46,669 bases of DNA from a virus. Every line of letters begins with the position of its first letter. Position 1 is the stretch's first letter. The stretch spans positions 1 to 46,669 of the IMG/VR virus record IMGVR_UViG_3300029267_002225. One strand, written 5' to 3'. The position numbers and the translations under genes were made by a program. The notes below the pieces were generated by a model that was not told the origin of the DNA, searched no databases, and saw only the letters and a program-made list of their open reading frames with translations. Below are positions 16,818-23,230 of the stretch, one piece after another.

Positions 16818-17444
16818 ATGAAGCTGAACGATTACGATTACGACGCACTGTACGAATCCGGCAACTGGATGATCCGTATGGACAACGACGGCGAAAGCTA
16901 CAATGGTTTTTGCTGGAATCCGATTGGCGAGTGGACGGAGCCCAAGGAGTGGTCCGATGAGCCGACCTGCGACAGCGGCGGCTTGTTCGGACAGTCGCTA
17001 AAGGCTGCTGGATTCTGCGGATCAGGCTCACGTTTGGTGCTCTGCGAGACGGAGGGCGATCAGATTGTCGTGCACGGCAACAGAAAAGTCAGAGTCCGCC
17101 GGGCAAAGATCGTGGCGACGGACATGGACGTTGAGGCGAGATTTCTTGAGGGCATGGCCTTAGGGCTCGCCAGCTACGATCACCCGTTGCCGAAGGGGCT
17201 GATGAAGACGGGCTACCTGGATCTCACCGGCTACGCTCACCCGTTGCCGGATGGATTGGTGCAGACGGGCAACCTTTGTCTTGATAACTACGATCACCCG
17301 TTGCCGGCGAGCTTGCAGCAGACGGGCGAACTTTGTCTTGATGGCTACAATCACCCGTTGCCGGCGGGGTTGGTGCAGACGGGCAACCTGTGGCTCACCG
17401 GCTACGATCACCCGTTGCCAAATGGGTTGAAAAGAAAGGTATAA
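16818..17444 (+). CDS. Leucine-rich-repeat-like phage protein
   Basis: Encodes 208 residues with AGGAGG 11 bases upstream. Residues 1-110 form a Cys/Trp-containing N-terminal domain of unknown family. Residues about 118-205 are 19-residue repeats of the form Y(D/A/N)HPLPxGLxxTGxLxLxG, four full and one partial, matching the LPxGLxxxGxLxL style of LRR proteins in phages. It is the first gene after the 16740 promoter and is followed after two bases by a MORN-like gene. The repeats are nearly identical at DNA level (57-bp period). Binding function is likely; the target is unknown. Confidence 0.75.
   Translation: MKLNDYDYDALYESGNWMIRMDNDGESYNGFCWNPIGEWTEPKEWSDEPTCDSGGLFGQSLKAAGFCGSGSRLVLCETEGDQIVVHGNRKVRVRRAKIVATDMDVEARFLEGMALGLASYDHPLPKGLMKTGYLDLTGYAHPLPDGLVQTGNLCLDNYDHPLPASLQQTGELCLDGYNHPLPAGLVQTGNLWLTGYDHPLPNGLKRKV
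17162..17430 (+). repeat. 57-bp tandem repeats of the LRR-like gene
   Basis: Four full and one partial 57-bp unit, each containing CACCCGTTGCC. Copies differ at a few bases only, mostly in the residues just after the Pro-Leu-Pro motif. Confidence 0.75.
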
Positions 17445-17446
17445 TA

Positions 17447-18061
17447 ATGAAGATCACTGTAGACATGCTGCGCGAGAGGAACGCCTGCGAAGATCAGGTC
17501 GCATTATTTGAGCAGACGTTCCCAAACGGAATGCGTTGGCCGGATGATCTGGATACGGCCCATCGGGCCGGGCTGAACACGGCGTGGGGTGCGGTGGAGT
17601 TTGGGCTGTCGGGCGTTTGCGAGGAGTGGTACCCGGCCGGGCAGTTGCGCTACCGCGCGCACTACGAGCACGGCAAGCTGCACGGTGTTTGCGAGGCGTG
17701 GTACGCCAACGGGGAATTGAGCTCTCGCGAGCGCTACGAGTACGGCGAGCTGCACGGCGTTTGCGAGGGGTGGTACTCAGACGGGAAACTGCGCTCACGC
17801 GACCACTACGAGCACGGCAGGCTGCACGGCGTTTGCGAGGTGTGGTACGACAACGGGCAACTGTGCTCTCGCTATCACTACGAACACGGTCGGCTGCACG
17901 GCGTTTGCGAGATGTGGCATCCCAACGGGCAGTTGTGGTATCGCGCGCCCTACGAGCGCGGCGAGCGGCACGGCGTCCGCGAGGAGTGGCACGAAAACGG
18001 GCAATTGTGGTCTCGCAAGCGCTACGAGCACGGCGAGTTCGTGAGCGAGGAGGGGGTATAA
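17447..18061 (+). CDS. MORN-like (YwqK-type) repeat protein A, 6 repeats
   Basis: Encodes 204 residues. A conserved N-terminal domain of about 55 residues (MKITVDMLRxxNACEDQVxLF, then WPxDLxxA, then AWGAxxFGLS) is followed by six 24-residue repeats of the form GVCExWYxNGQLxxRxxYEHGxLH and a short C-tail VSEE. The repeat matches the MORN_2/YwqK family (COG2849), known in YwqJK toxin-antitoxin pairs and many phage proteins. There is no signal peptide, so it is probably cytoplasmic. Its TAA overlaps the ATG of paralogue B (TAATG). No partner toxin is seen nearby. Function unknown; a binding or decoy role is possible. Confidence 0.8.
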   Translation: MKITVDMLRERNACEDQVALFEQTFPNGMRWPDDLDTAHRAGLNTAWGAVEFGLSGVCEEWYPAGQLRYRAHYEHGKLHGVCEAWYANGELSSRERYEYGELHGVCEGWYSDGKLRSRDHYEHGRLHGVCEVWYDNGQLCSRYHYEHGRLHGVCEMWHPNGQLWYRAPYERGERHGVREEWHENGQLWSRKRYEHGEFVSEEGV

Positions 18062-18640
18062 TGCACATAACGGTAGACATGCTGAGGGCGAAAAACGCCT
18101 GTGAAGATCAGGTCGCATTATTCGAACAGACATTCCCGGCCGGCATGGACTGGCCGGAGGACCTGGAGAAGGCTGGCTGGGCCGGGCTGGACACGGCGTG
18201 GGGTGCGATGGAATTCGGGCTGTCGGGTGTTTGTGAGGCGTGGCACTACAACGGGCAACTGCGGCTTCGCACGCCCTACGAGCACGGCAAGCTGCACGGT
18301 GTCCGCGAGGAATGGCACGACAACGGGCAGATGTCCTCTCGCCTGCCCTACGAACACGGTGAGCGGCACGGTGTCCGCGAGATATGGTACAACAACGGAC
18401 AATTGTGGTTTCGCGAGCACTACGAGCACGGCGTGCTGCACGGCGTCCGTGAGAAGTGGCTCGCCAACGGGCAGATAAGCTCTCGCGAGCCCTACGAGCA
18501 CTACGAGCGCCACGGCGTTTGCGAGGTATGGTACAGCAACGGGCAATTGTGGTTTCGCAAGCACTACGAGCACGGCGAGCGGCACGGCGTCCGCGAGGAA
18601 TGGGACGAAAACGGGCAGTTGCGCTACCGCGAGCACTACG
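17615..18640 (+). repeat. 72-bp MORN-coding repeat arrays (paralogues A and B)
   Basis: Twelve 72-bp units in two genes. Units contain the recurring DNA words TACGAGCACGGC and CACGGCGT. The unit lacks stop codons in several frames, which produces long false ORFs on both strands. Confidence 0.85.
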
Positions 18641-18675
18641 AGCACGGCAAGCTTGTGAGCGAGGAGAAGGTGTAA
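18061..18675 (+). CDS. MORN-like repeat protein B, 6 repeats
   Basis: Encodes 204 residues, the same length and plan as paralogue A: N-terminal MHITVDMLRAKNACEDQVAL domain, six 24-residue repeats, C-tail VSEEKV. The first two repeats are almost identical in DNA to those of paralogue C (4 differences in 123 nt, 18261-18383 against 21148-21270), whereas the N-terminal part is closer to paralogues A and D. One repeat ends EHYERH instead of EHGERH. It is coupled by TAATG to both neighbours. Cytoplasmic, function unknown. Confidence 0.8.
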   Translation: MHITVDMLRAKNACEDQVALFEQTFPAGMDWPEDLEKAGWAGLDTAWGAMEFGLSGVCEAWHYNGQLRLRTPYEHGKLHGVREEWHDNGQMSSRLPYEHGERHGVREIWYNNGQLWFREHYEHGVLHGVREKWLANGQISSREPYEHYERHGVCEVWYSNGQLWFRKHYEHGERHGVREEWDENGQLRYREHYEHGKLVSEEKV

Positions 18676-18881
18676 TGACAGATCAACCGACCTTGACTTG
18701 CGACAACTGCGGGGAACCAATCAGCGATGAGCGCGTGTTGAGCGCGGCGGGCACGATCAACGGGCGACGGTCATATACACCGCTGGACCCGGACCGAGCG
18801 CGGGAGCTGCAACGGCTGGCCGTGGTGCAACGCAAGCTGAATCTGCAACGTAAGGAGGCGAAAAATGACACTGCCACCTGA
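18675..18881 (+). CDS. Small zinc-finger-like protein
   Basis: Encodes 68 residues; the start overlaps the stop of MORN B (TAATG). A single CDNCGEPI motif near residue 9 is half of a zinc-ribbon and could bind metal as a dimer. The rest is basic and helical. It overlaps the next gene by 17 bases, which itself has a strong SD. Function unknown. Confidence 0.6.
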   Translation: MTDQPTLTCDNCGEPISDERVLSAAGTINGRRSYTPLDPDRARELQRLAVVQRKLNLQRKEAKNDTAT

Positions 18882-19068
18882 CCCGATCCCGCGAAACACA
18901 CCGGTTGTCAGCCCGAAAGGCACGCGAGCGCGAATCGTGCCGCAACGCAAAACGGACCCGCCGAAATACCGATTGCGGTTTGCGTATGTGACCGGCAACG
19001 GCACGTATAACCGGCAGGAATTGATCGACTGCGGATTGGTGCTTGACACGGACGCGGCAGACGCGTAG
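18865..19068 (+). CDS. Small basic protein, unknown
   Basis: Encodes 67 residues behind a strong AAGGAGG at about 18851. Pro- and Arg-rich N-terminus, then a short beta-type segment (KYRLRFAYVTGNG). It sits just upstream of the recombination genes. Unrecognised; it may be an accessory DNA-binding peptide. Confidence 0.6.
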   Translation: MTLPPDPIPRNTPVVSPKGTRARIVPQRKTDPPKYRLRFAYVTGNGTYNRQELIDCGLVLDTDAADA

Positions 19069-19097
19069 GCTGAAAAACATAGGAGGTTCCACTCATC

Positions 19098-19235
19098 ATG
19101 CAGACTTTTGTTCCGGCGCGAGCTCTACCGGAGATTACTCAACACTTATGCCTTGTCCGGCACGCAATCGGGCGGGCAATCAACGCACGTCGGGCGCGGC
19201 GGCTCCCGGCGTTAAACAAGCTGCAACGGCTGTAG
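19098..19235 (+). CDS. Very small basic protein (45 aa)
   Basis: An ORF of 45 codons with AGGAGG at 19081-19086, eleven bases before the ATG, filling a gap that would otherwise be empty. The product is strongly basic in its second half (IGRAINARRARRLPALNKLQ), helical, with one Cys. The good SD and the fit between neighbours argue that it is real; function unknown. Confidence 0.55.
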   Translation: MQTFVPARALPEITQHLCLVRHAIGRAINARRARRLPALNKLQRL

Positions 19236-19259
19236 TTGCAGCAGCAAAGGAGGTTCCCA

Positions 19260-20051
19260 ATGGAACAGCAACAGCAAGAGCTAACACCGGTCGCGGCACC
19301 GCAACAGCAGGATATTGCGGTGGCATCGGATACCGGCAGCGCGGATATGACATCCGGGTTGATCCGGGCCGCAATTGACAAGGACTTGGACGCGGACAAG
19401 CTCGAAAAACTGCTTCGGCTTTACACCGAGGAGGCGGAGCGGCGGGCAAAAATCGCATACGCGCAGGCGATGAACGCGGCACAATCGGAAATGGAGCCGG
19501 TGCGACGTGATGCAAGGAACGAGTCCACCCGGTCGCGGTTTGTTCGGCTGGAAACAATGCACCGCAAGGCGTATCCGATTTTCACGGCGCACGGGTTTTC
19601 CCTGTCGCACGATGAGGCGGACTCGCCGGTGGAGGGCATGACGCGGTATCTGTGTATTTGCCGACATGTACAGGGACACAGCGAGACGTATCACGTTGAC
19701 CTCCCACTTGACGACCAGGGCATACACGGCAAACGCAACAAAACAGCCGTACATGCCAAGGTGTCTAGTGGGAGCTATGCGCGGCGGGTTCTGGAGGCGC
19801 GGATATTCAACATTGCTTTTTGCGATGACGACGATGACGGCAATGCGGCAGGCGGCCGCAAGCCGGAGCCAACAATCACGCCTAAACAGGTAAGCGCACT
19901 GGTCGAACTGTTGGATGAGGCGGACAAGCCGCACTCACAGGCGTTGGAGTACGCTGGCGTCGAGGAGATGGAGGACATTCCCGTCGGTGCATACAATAAG
20001 TTGGCGTCGCGGCTGCGGGGTCTAATCAAGCAACAGGGAGGTCGGCCGTGA
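19260..20051 (+). CDS. erf: Erf-family single-strand annealing protein
   Basis: Encodes 263 residues; AAAGGAGG is six bases before the ATG at 19260 (an earlier in-frame ATG at 19236 has no SD). The core at about residues 50-185 (AYAQAMNAAQSEMEPV, then TRSRFVRLETMHRKAYPIF, then the tail of an SGSYARRVLEARIF helix) matches the ERF superfamily of phage recombinases. These proteins anneal complementary single strands during recombination and genome circularisation. An acidic DDDDD run follows. It is immediately followed by the exonuclease gene (GTGA overlap), the classical pairing of annealase and exonuclease. In this phage it might also recombine the repeat genes on both sides. Confidence 0.85.
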   Translation: MEQQQQELTPVAAPQQQDIAVASDTGSADMTSGLIRAAIDKDLDADKLEKLLRLYTEEAERRAKIAYAQAMNAAQSEMEPVRRDARNESTRSRFVRLETMHRKAYPIFTAHGFSLSHDEADSPVEGMTRYLCICRHVQGHSETYHVDLPLDDQGIHGKRNKTAVHAKVSSGSYARRVLEARIFNIAFCDDDDDGNAAGGRKPEPTITPKQVSALVELLDEADKPHSQALEYAGVEEMEDIPVGAYNKLASRLRGLIKQQGGRP

Positions 20052-20743
20052 TTATCCATGATTGTTCACAGGGCGCCGGTGAATGGCTGCAATTGCGACT
20101 TGGTATTCCGACGGCTAGCCGGTTTGGCGATCTTATGACGCCGACAGGAAAGCGGCGCACGGGCGCTACACCGCAGAAGTACCTGGCGGAGCTGGCATAT
20201 GCGCGGATCACAGGTGAGCATCCGTCTCATTTTGAATCGAAGGCTATGGAGCAGGGCACGGAGTTGGAGCCCGAGGCGCGGGCGTGGTACAGCGTCGGGC
20301 ACGAGATTCGCCGTGTCGGCTTTGTGGCAGAGGACAACGGGCGTTGGGGTGCTTCACCGGACGGGTTGGTCGGAGAGGATGGCGGGCTGGAGATCAAGTG
20401 CCCGTGGGAGGCAAACTTCTGCCGGTATCTGATGTTCAATGATCCCGTTTACGAGCCCTATTACATGCAGATGCAAGGCTGCATGTGGGTCTGTGAGCGC
20501 AAATGGTGGGACTTCGTGCTGTTTACCAAGGCCCGCAATCTGGCACCGTACACATGCAGGGTTGAGCGCGATGACGGATTGTGCGCCGCGTTTGACGAGC
20601 ACATGCCGGAGATCTGCGCGGATCTGGACGAGGCCGTGACTACGATGATGAACACCTTGGGCATGGATGGCGAGCAGGCCGCTGCACAAAGGGCCGCACT
20701 AGAGGAAGCCGAGCACGCGACATACGGCATGCCGGACTGGTAG
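20048..20743 (+). CDS. YqaJ/lambda-type viral exonuclease
   Basis: Encodes 231 residues from a GTG that overlaps the erf stop (GTGA), with GGGAGG upstream. Motifs fit the YqaJ viral recombinase family (PD-(D/E)XK fold): GAGEWLQLRLGIPTASRF at residues 9-26, then WGASPDGLVGE with Asp105, then LEIKCPW with Glu115 and Lys117 as the catalytic ExK, and YYMQMQGCMWV as the helix after the core. It would resect 5' ends to feed the Erf annealase. Full family length and intact catalytic residues. Confidence 0.88.
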   Translation: MIIHDCSQGAGEWLQLRLGIPTASRFGDLMTPTGKRRTGATPQKYLAELAYARITGEHPSHFESKAMEQGTELEPEARAWYSVGHEIRRVGFVAEDNGRWGASPDGLVGEDGGLEIKCPWEANFCRYLMFNDPVYEPYYMQMQGCMWVCERKWWDFVLFTKARNLAPYTCRVERDDGLCAAFDEHMPEICADLDEAVTTMMNTLGMDGEQAAAQRAALEEAEHATYGMPDW

Positions 20744-20753
20744 GAGGTGGCAC

Positions 20754-20951
20754 ATGACAAGAATCCTGGACTGCAGGCAAACCGATACCCCGACGCCGAG
20801 GTGGACCAGTTGCGCGTTTTGCGCTCACCAGGTTGACACGCGATATCCGGCTGTGTGCGAGGGGTGCGGCACAATGGATGGGTGTAGCCGGTGTGTGGGG
20901 AACGGACTGTGTCCCGATTGCCAGCGCGAGAAAGACGGGGGTGAGGAATGA
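20754..20951 (+). CDS. Small zinc-ribbon protein
   Basis: Encodes 65 residues with TAGGAGG upstream. Four Cys pairs in a row (CAFC, CEGC, CSRC, CPDC) can bind two zinc ions, as in small phage zinc-ribbon proteins of unknown role. Ends in an ATGA overlap with MORN paralogue C, so the two are co-translated. Confidence 0.7.
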   Translation: MTRILDCRQTDTPTPRWTSCAFCAHQVDTRYPAVCEGCGTMDGCSRCVGNGLCPDCQREKDGGEE

Positions 20952-21634
20952 AAATCACTGTAGATATGCTGAGGGCGAAGGACGCGTGCGAAGATCAAGT
21001 TGAGCTATTCGAAGAGACGTTCCCAAACGGTATGCGCTGGCCGGAGGATCTGAATACGGCTGGCCGGGCCGGGCTGGACACGGCGTGGGGTGCGATGGCG
21101 TTTGGGCTGTCGGGCGTTTGTAAGTGGTGGTACGACAACGGGCAATTGCGGCTTCGCACGCCCTACGAACACGGCAAGCTGCACGGTGTCCGCGAGGAAT
21201 GGTACGACAACGGGCAGATGTCCTCTCGCCTGCCCTACGAACACGGCAAGCGGCACGGTGTCCGCGAGATGTGGCATCCCAACGGACAATTGTGGTTTCG
21301 CGAGCACTACGAGCACGGCGAGCGGCACGGCGTCCGCGAGAAGTGGCACGCCAACGGGCAATTGTGGTATCGCGCGCACTTCGAGCACGGCAAGCTACAC
21401 GGCGTCCGCGAGGAGTGGCACGACAACGGGCAACTGTGCTATCGCAGGCCCTACGAGCACGGCGAGCGCCACGGCGTTTGCGAGATGTGGTACGCCAACG
21501 GACAACTGCGCTATCGCAGGCCTTACGAGCACGGCGAGCTGCACGGCGTCCGCGAGGCATGGTACGACAACGGGCGATTGATCTCTCGTACGCGCTACGA
21601 GCACGGCGAGTTTGTGAGCGAGGAGGTGGTATAA
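20948..21634 (+). CDS. MORN-like repeat protein C, 7 repeats
   Basis: Encodes 228 residues: the family N-terminal domain (MKITVDMLRAKDACEDQVEL), seven 24-residue GVRExWYxNGQL-type repeats and the tail VSEEVV. Exactly one repeat (24 residues) longer than A and B. It has the cytoplasmic plan of the family and is coupled to paralogue D by TAATG. Repeat 4 (WYRAHFEHG) is shared with paralogue E on the opposite strand 10 kb away. The first two repeats match paralogue B. Function unknown. Confidence 0.8.
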   Translation: MKITVDMLRAKDACEDQVELFEETFPNGMRWPEDLNTAGRAGLDTAWGAMAFGLSGVCKWWYDNGQLRLRTPYEHGKLHGVREEWYDNGQMSSRLPYEHGKRHGVREMWHPNGQLWFREHYEHGERHGVREKWHANGQLWYRAHFEHGKLHGVREEWHDNGQLCYRRPYEHGERHGVCEMWYANGQLRYRRPYEHGELHGVREAWYDNGRLISRTRYEHGEFVSEEVV

Positions 21635-22080
21635 TGCACATAACGGTAGACATGCTGAGGGAGAAAAGCGCGTGCAAAGACCAGGTTGAGCTATTCGAAC
21701 AGACGTTCCCGGCCGGGATGAACTGGCCGGCGGACCTGGATACGGCCCATCGGGCCGGGCTGAACACGGCGTGGGGTGCGGTGGAATTCGGGCTGTCGGG
21801 TGTTTGTGAGGCGTGGCACTACAACGGACAACTGCGCTATCGCACGCCCTACGAGCACGGCAAGCGGCACGGCGTCTGTGAGGTGTGGTACCCAGACGGG
21901 CGACTGCGCTCCCGCGAGCACTACGAACACGGCAAGCTTCACGGCGTCCGCGAGGTGTGGCGCGACAATGGGCGATTGATCTCTCGTACGCCCTTCGAGC
22001 ACGGCGAGCGGCACGGTGTCTTCGAGGCGTGGCACACCAACGGGCAATTGTGGTTTCGCGATCACTACGAGCACGGCGAG
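21115..22080 (+). repeat. 72-bp MORN-coding repeat arrays (paralogues C and D)
   Basis: Eleven 72-bp units in two adjacent genes, interrupted by the 165-bp N-terminal domain of D. Same DNA words as the A/B array. Confidence 0.85.
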
Positions 22081-22104
22081 CTCGTGAGCGAGGAGAAGGT
22101 GTAA
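21634..22104 (+). CDS. MORN-like repeat protein D, 4 repeats
   Basis: Encodes 156 residues: N-terminal MHITVDMLREKSACKDQVEL domain, four 24-residue repeats, tail VSEEKV. It is shorter than C by exactly three repeats. One repeat begins GVFE instead of GVCE or GVRE. The start overlaps the stop of C and its own stop overlaps the next gene (TAATG). Function unknown. Confidence 0.8.
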   Translation: MHITVDMLREKSACKDQVELFEQTFPAGMNWPADLDTAHRAGLNTAWGAVEFGLSGVCEAWHYNGQLRYRTPYEHGKRHGVCEVWYPDGRLRSREHYEHGKLHGVREVWRDNGRLISRTPFEHGERHGVFEAWHTNGQLWFRDHYEHGELVSEEKV

Positions 22105-22343
22105 TGCAACTAATTCCGACCGAATATCGGCTACACGGTGCCGATGCGCTGCGAATCCTGCCGCACCCTGACCTATCCGGCCGCTGGTGCTGCAAACAAC
22201 ACGAATGCTACATGCGGGCCGATGGGATGTTTGTCAGCGCGAGTAGCGCACGGCACTCGCAGCAGACGGCGTTTTGCAGCCCGGAGGCGGCTGCGGAATC
22301 GTGGCGGCAACACCATGGATCGGAGCGGGGTGAGCAACTGTGA
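22104..22343 (+). CDS. Small Cys/His protein, unknown
   Basis: Encodes 79 residues, coupled by TAATG to MORN D. The centre contains WCCKQHECYM, a compact Cys/His cluster, and later Ala/Ser-rich helical sequence. Not recognised; the composition could fit a small metal-binding protein. Confidence 0.6.
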   Translation: MQLIPTEYRLHGADALRILPHPDLSGRWCCKQHECYMRADGMFVSASSARHSQQTAFCSPEAAAESWRQHHGSERGEQL

Positions 22344-22359
22344 GAGGAAACGAGAAATT

Positions 22360-22782
22360 ATGACCCGAGCACCAGCATTCAAACCGCACGAGCTGCCTGA
22401 CGCATGGCGGCGTGCATTGTCGGCTGATATCCGGCGCGACATCGGTGTGGAAACCGATGCCGAGGGCGCAGACCGCGTCAAGGCCGGACACGAGCGCGAG
22501 CTTCAGTCGCTCTGTGAGACCGAGCTAATTCGGCACGGCATTGAGCACCTGCACCTGTCGCCGCGAGCCCGCGAAAAAAAAGGCTGGCCCGATCTCACCT
22601 TTGCGTGCAACGGTGTGCCGGTTGCGGTGGAGCTAAAGACGGAGAAAGGCCGTCTCAGCGACGCACAGAAGGCCGTAAAGGGGCGAATGGAGGCGAATGG
22701 GTGGCGTTACCATATATGCCGGTCGTTCAGCGCGTTTCGGGGCATTTTGCGGCAGTACGAGCAGAGCGGAGGTTTACAATGA
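22360..22782 (+). CDS. VRR-NUC domain nuclease
   Basis: Encodes 140 residues; GAGAGGA lies upstream of the ATG at 22360. The C-terminal half carries the VRR-NUC pattern: KKGWPDLTF with Asp78, then VAVELKTEKG with Glu91 and Lys93, then LSDAQKAVKGRMEANGWRY. This PD-(D/E)XK family cleaves branched or Holliday-type DNA and is common in phage recombination modules. It follows the Erf/exonuclease pair and overlaps the next gene by ATGA. The N-terminal 60 residues are helical and unassigned. Confidence 0.85.
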   Translation: MTRAPAFKPHELPDAWRRALSADIRRDIGVETDAEGADRVKAGHERELQSLCETELIRHGIEHLHLSPRAREKKGWPDLTFACNGVPVAVELKTEKGRLSDAQKAVKGRMEANGWRYHICRSFSAFRGILRQYEQSGGLQ

Positions 22783-22991
22783 TCCATATCGTGCCATTGA
22801 ATGACTCAAAACCGCACAACGAGGACGGAACACAGTGCCACTGCGAGCCGCACGTCTTCTTCAACGACCCCGAGACTGGAAAAACACTTGCAGAGCCGAT
22901 TGTGCTGCATGTGGCGTGGGATGGGCGGGAAGTGATGGAGGAAGCAGAAGCTTTTTTGCGAGGCGAGAAATGGAAAGGGATTGGGAGGTAG
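22779..22991 (+). CDS. Small unknown protein
   Basis: Encodes 70 residues, ATGA-coupled to the VRR-NUC gene, with GGAGG upstream. Contains CHCEPH near residue 20 and an acidic C-terminal helix. It is the last gene before the terminator at about 23005-23063. No family recognised. Confidence 0.6.
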   Translation: MIHIVPLNDSKPHNEDGTQCHCEPHVFFNDPETGKTLAEPIVLHVAWDGREVMEEAEAFLRGEKWKGIGR

Positions 22992-23004
22992 CAATTGACA
23001 ACCC

Positions 23005-23063
23005 GGCGGCGGCCGTGGGTAGACTTGGAACCTCCGCCCGTTATGCGGTCGCCGCCCTTTTTT
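23005..23063 (+). terminator. Rho-independent-like terminator
   Basis: GGCGGCGGCC at 23005-23014 can pair with GGTCGCCGCC at 23047-23056, followed by C and six T (23058-23063). The loop is long (32 nt), which lowers confidence. It lies between the nuclease operon and a promoter, as expected of a transcription-unit boundary. Confidence 0.5.
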
Positions 23064-23074
23064 CGCGGAAACAG

Positions 23075-23103
23075 TTGACACGCACGCGGCTTGAGGCAAG
23101 AAT
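23075..23103 (+). promoter_or_regulatory. Sigma70-type promoter for the replication operon
   Basis: Perfect TTGACA at 23075-23080, 17-bp spacer, AAGAAT at 23098-23103 (4 of 6). Transcription would start near 23110, just before the AGGAAGGA SD at 23117-23124 of the small ORF ahead of the replication gene. Confidence 0.6.
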
Positions 23104-23131
23104 GCCAATGACGATCAGGAAGGACCGCACC

Positions 23132-23230
23132 ATGAATGCAACACAACACAGCCCCGAAACGGACAGGCATCCCCCTCGCGGTTTGACCCTGATCGTCTCC
23201 GGAGTAGGGGCTCCTTTTTGCCATGACTGA
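23132..23230 (+). CDS. Leader-type small ORF (32 aa) overlapping the replication gene
   Basis: AGGAAGGA seven bases before the ATG at 23132 is the best SD in this leader. The 32-residue product (MNATQHSPETDRHPPRG...) runs over the start of the next gene at 23223, ending TGA at 23230. The next gene has no good SD of its own, and its start lies just after a GGAG...CTCC hairpin followed by five T. Translation of this ORF may open that hairpin and couple expression. Read as a leader peptide; it could be chance. Confidence 0.45.
   Translation: MNATQHSPETDRHPPRGLTLIVSGVGAPFCHD

Noticed and set aside
17454-18080. Long Arg/Ala-rich ORFs in other frames and on the minus strand across the MORN arrays (also near 20955-22195 and 31315-31749)
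   Set aside because: The 72-bp unit has no stop codons in several frames, so long open frames are automatic. Their products are low-complexity, lack SDs and conflict with the coupled real genes.
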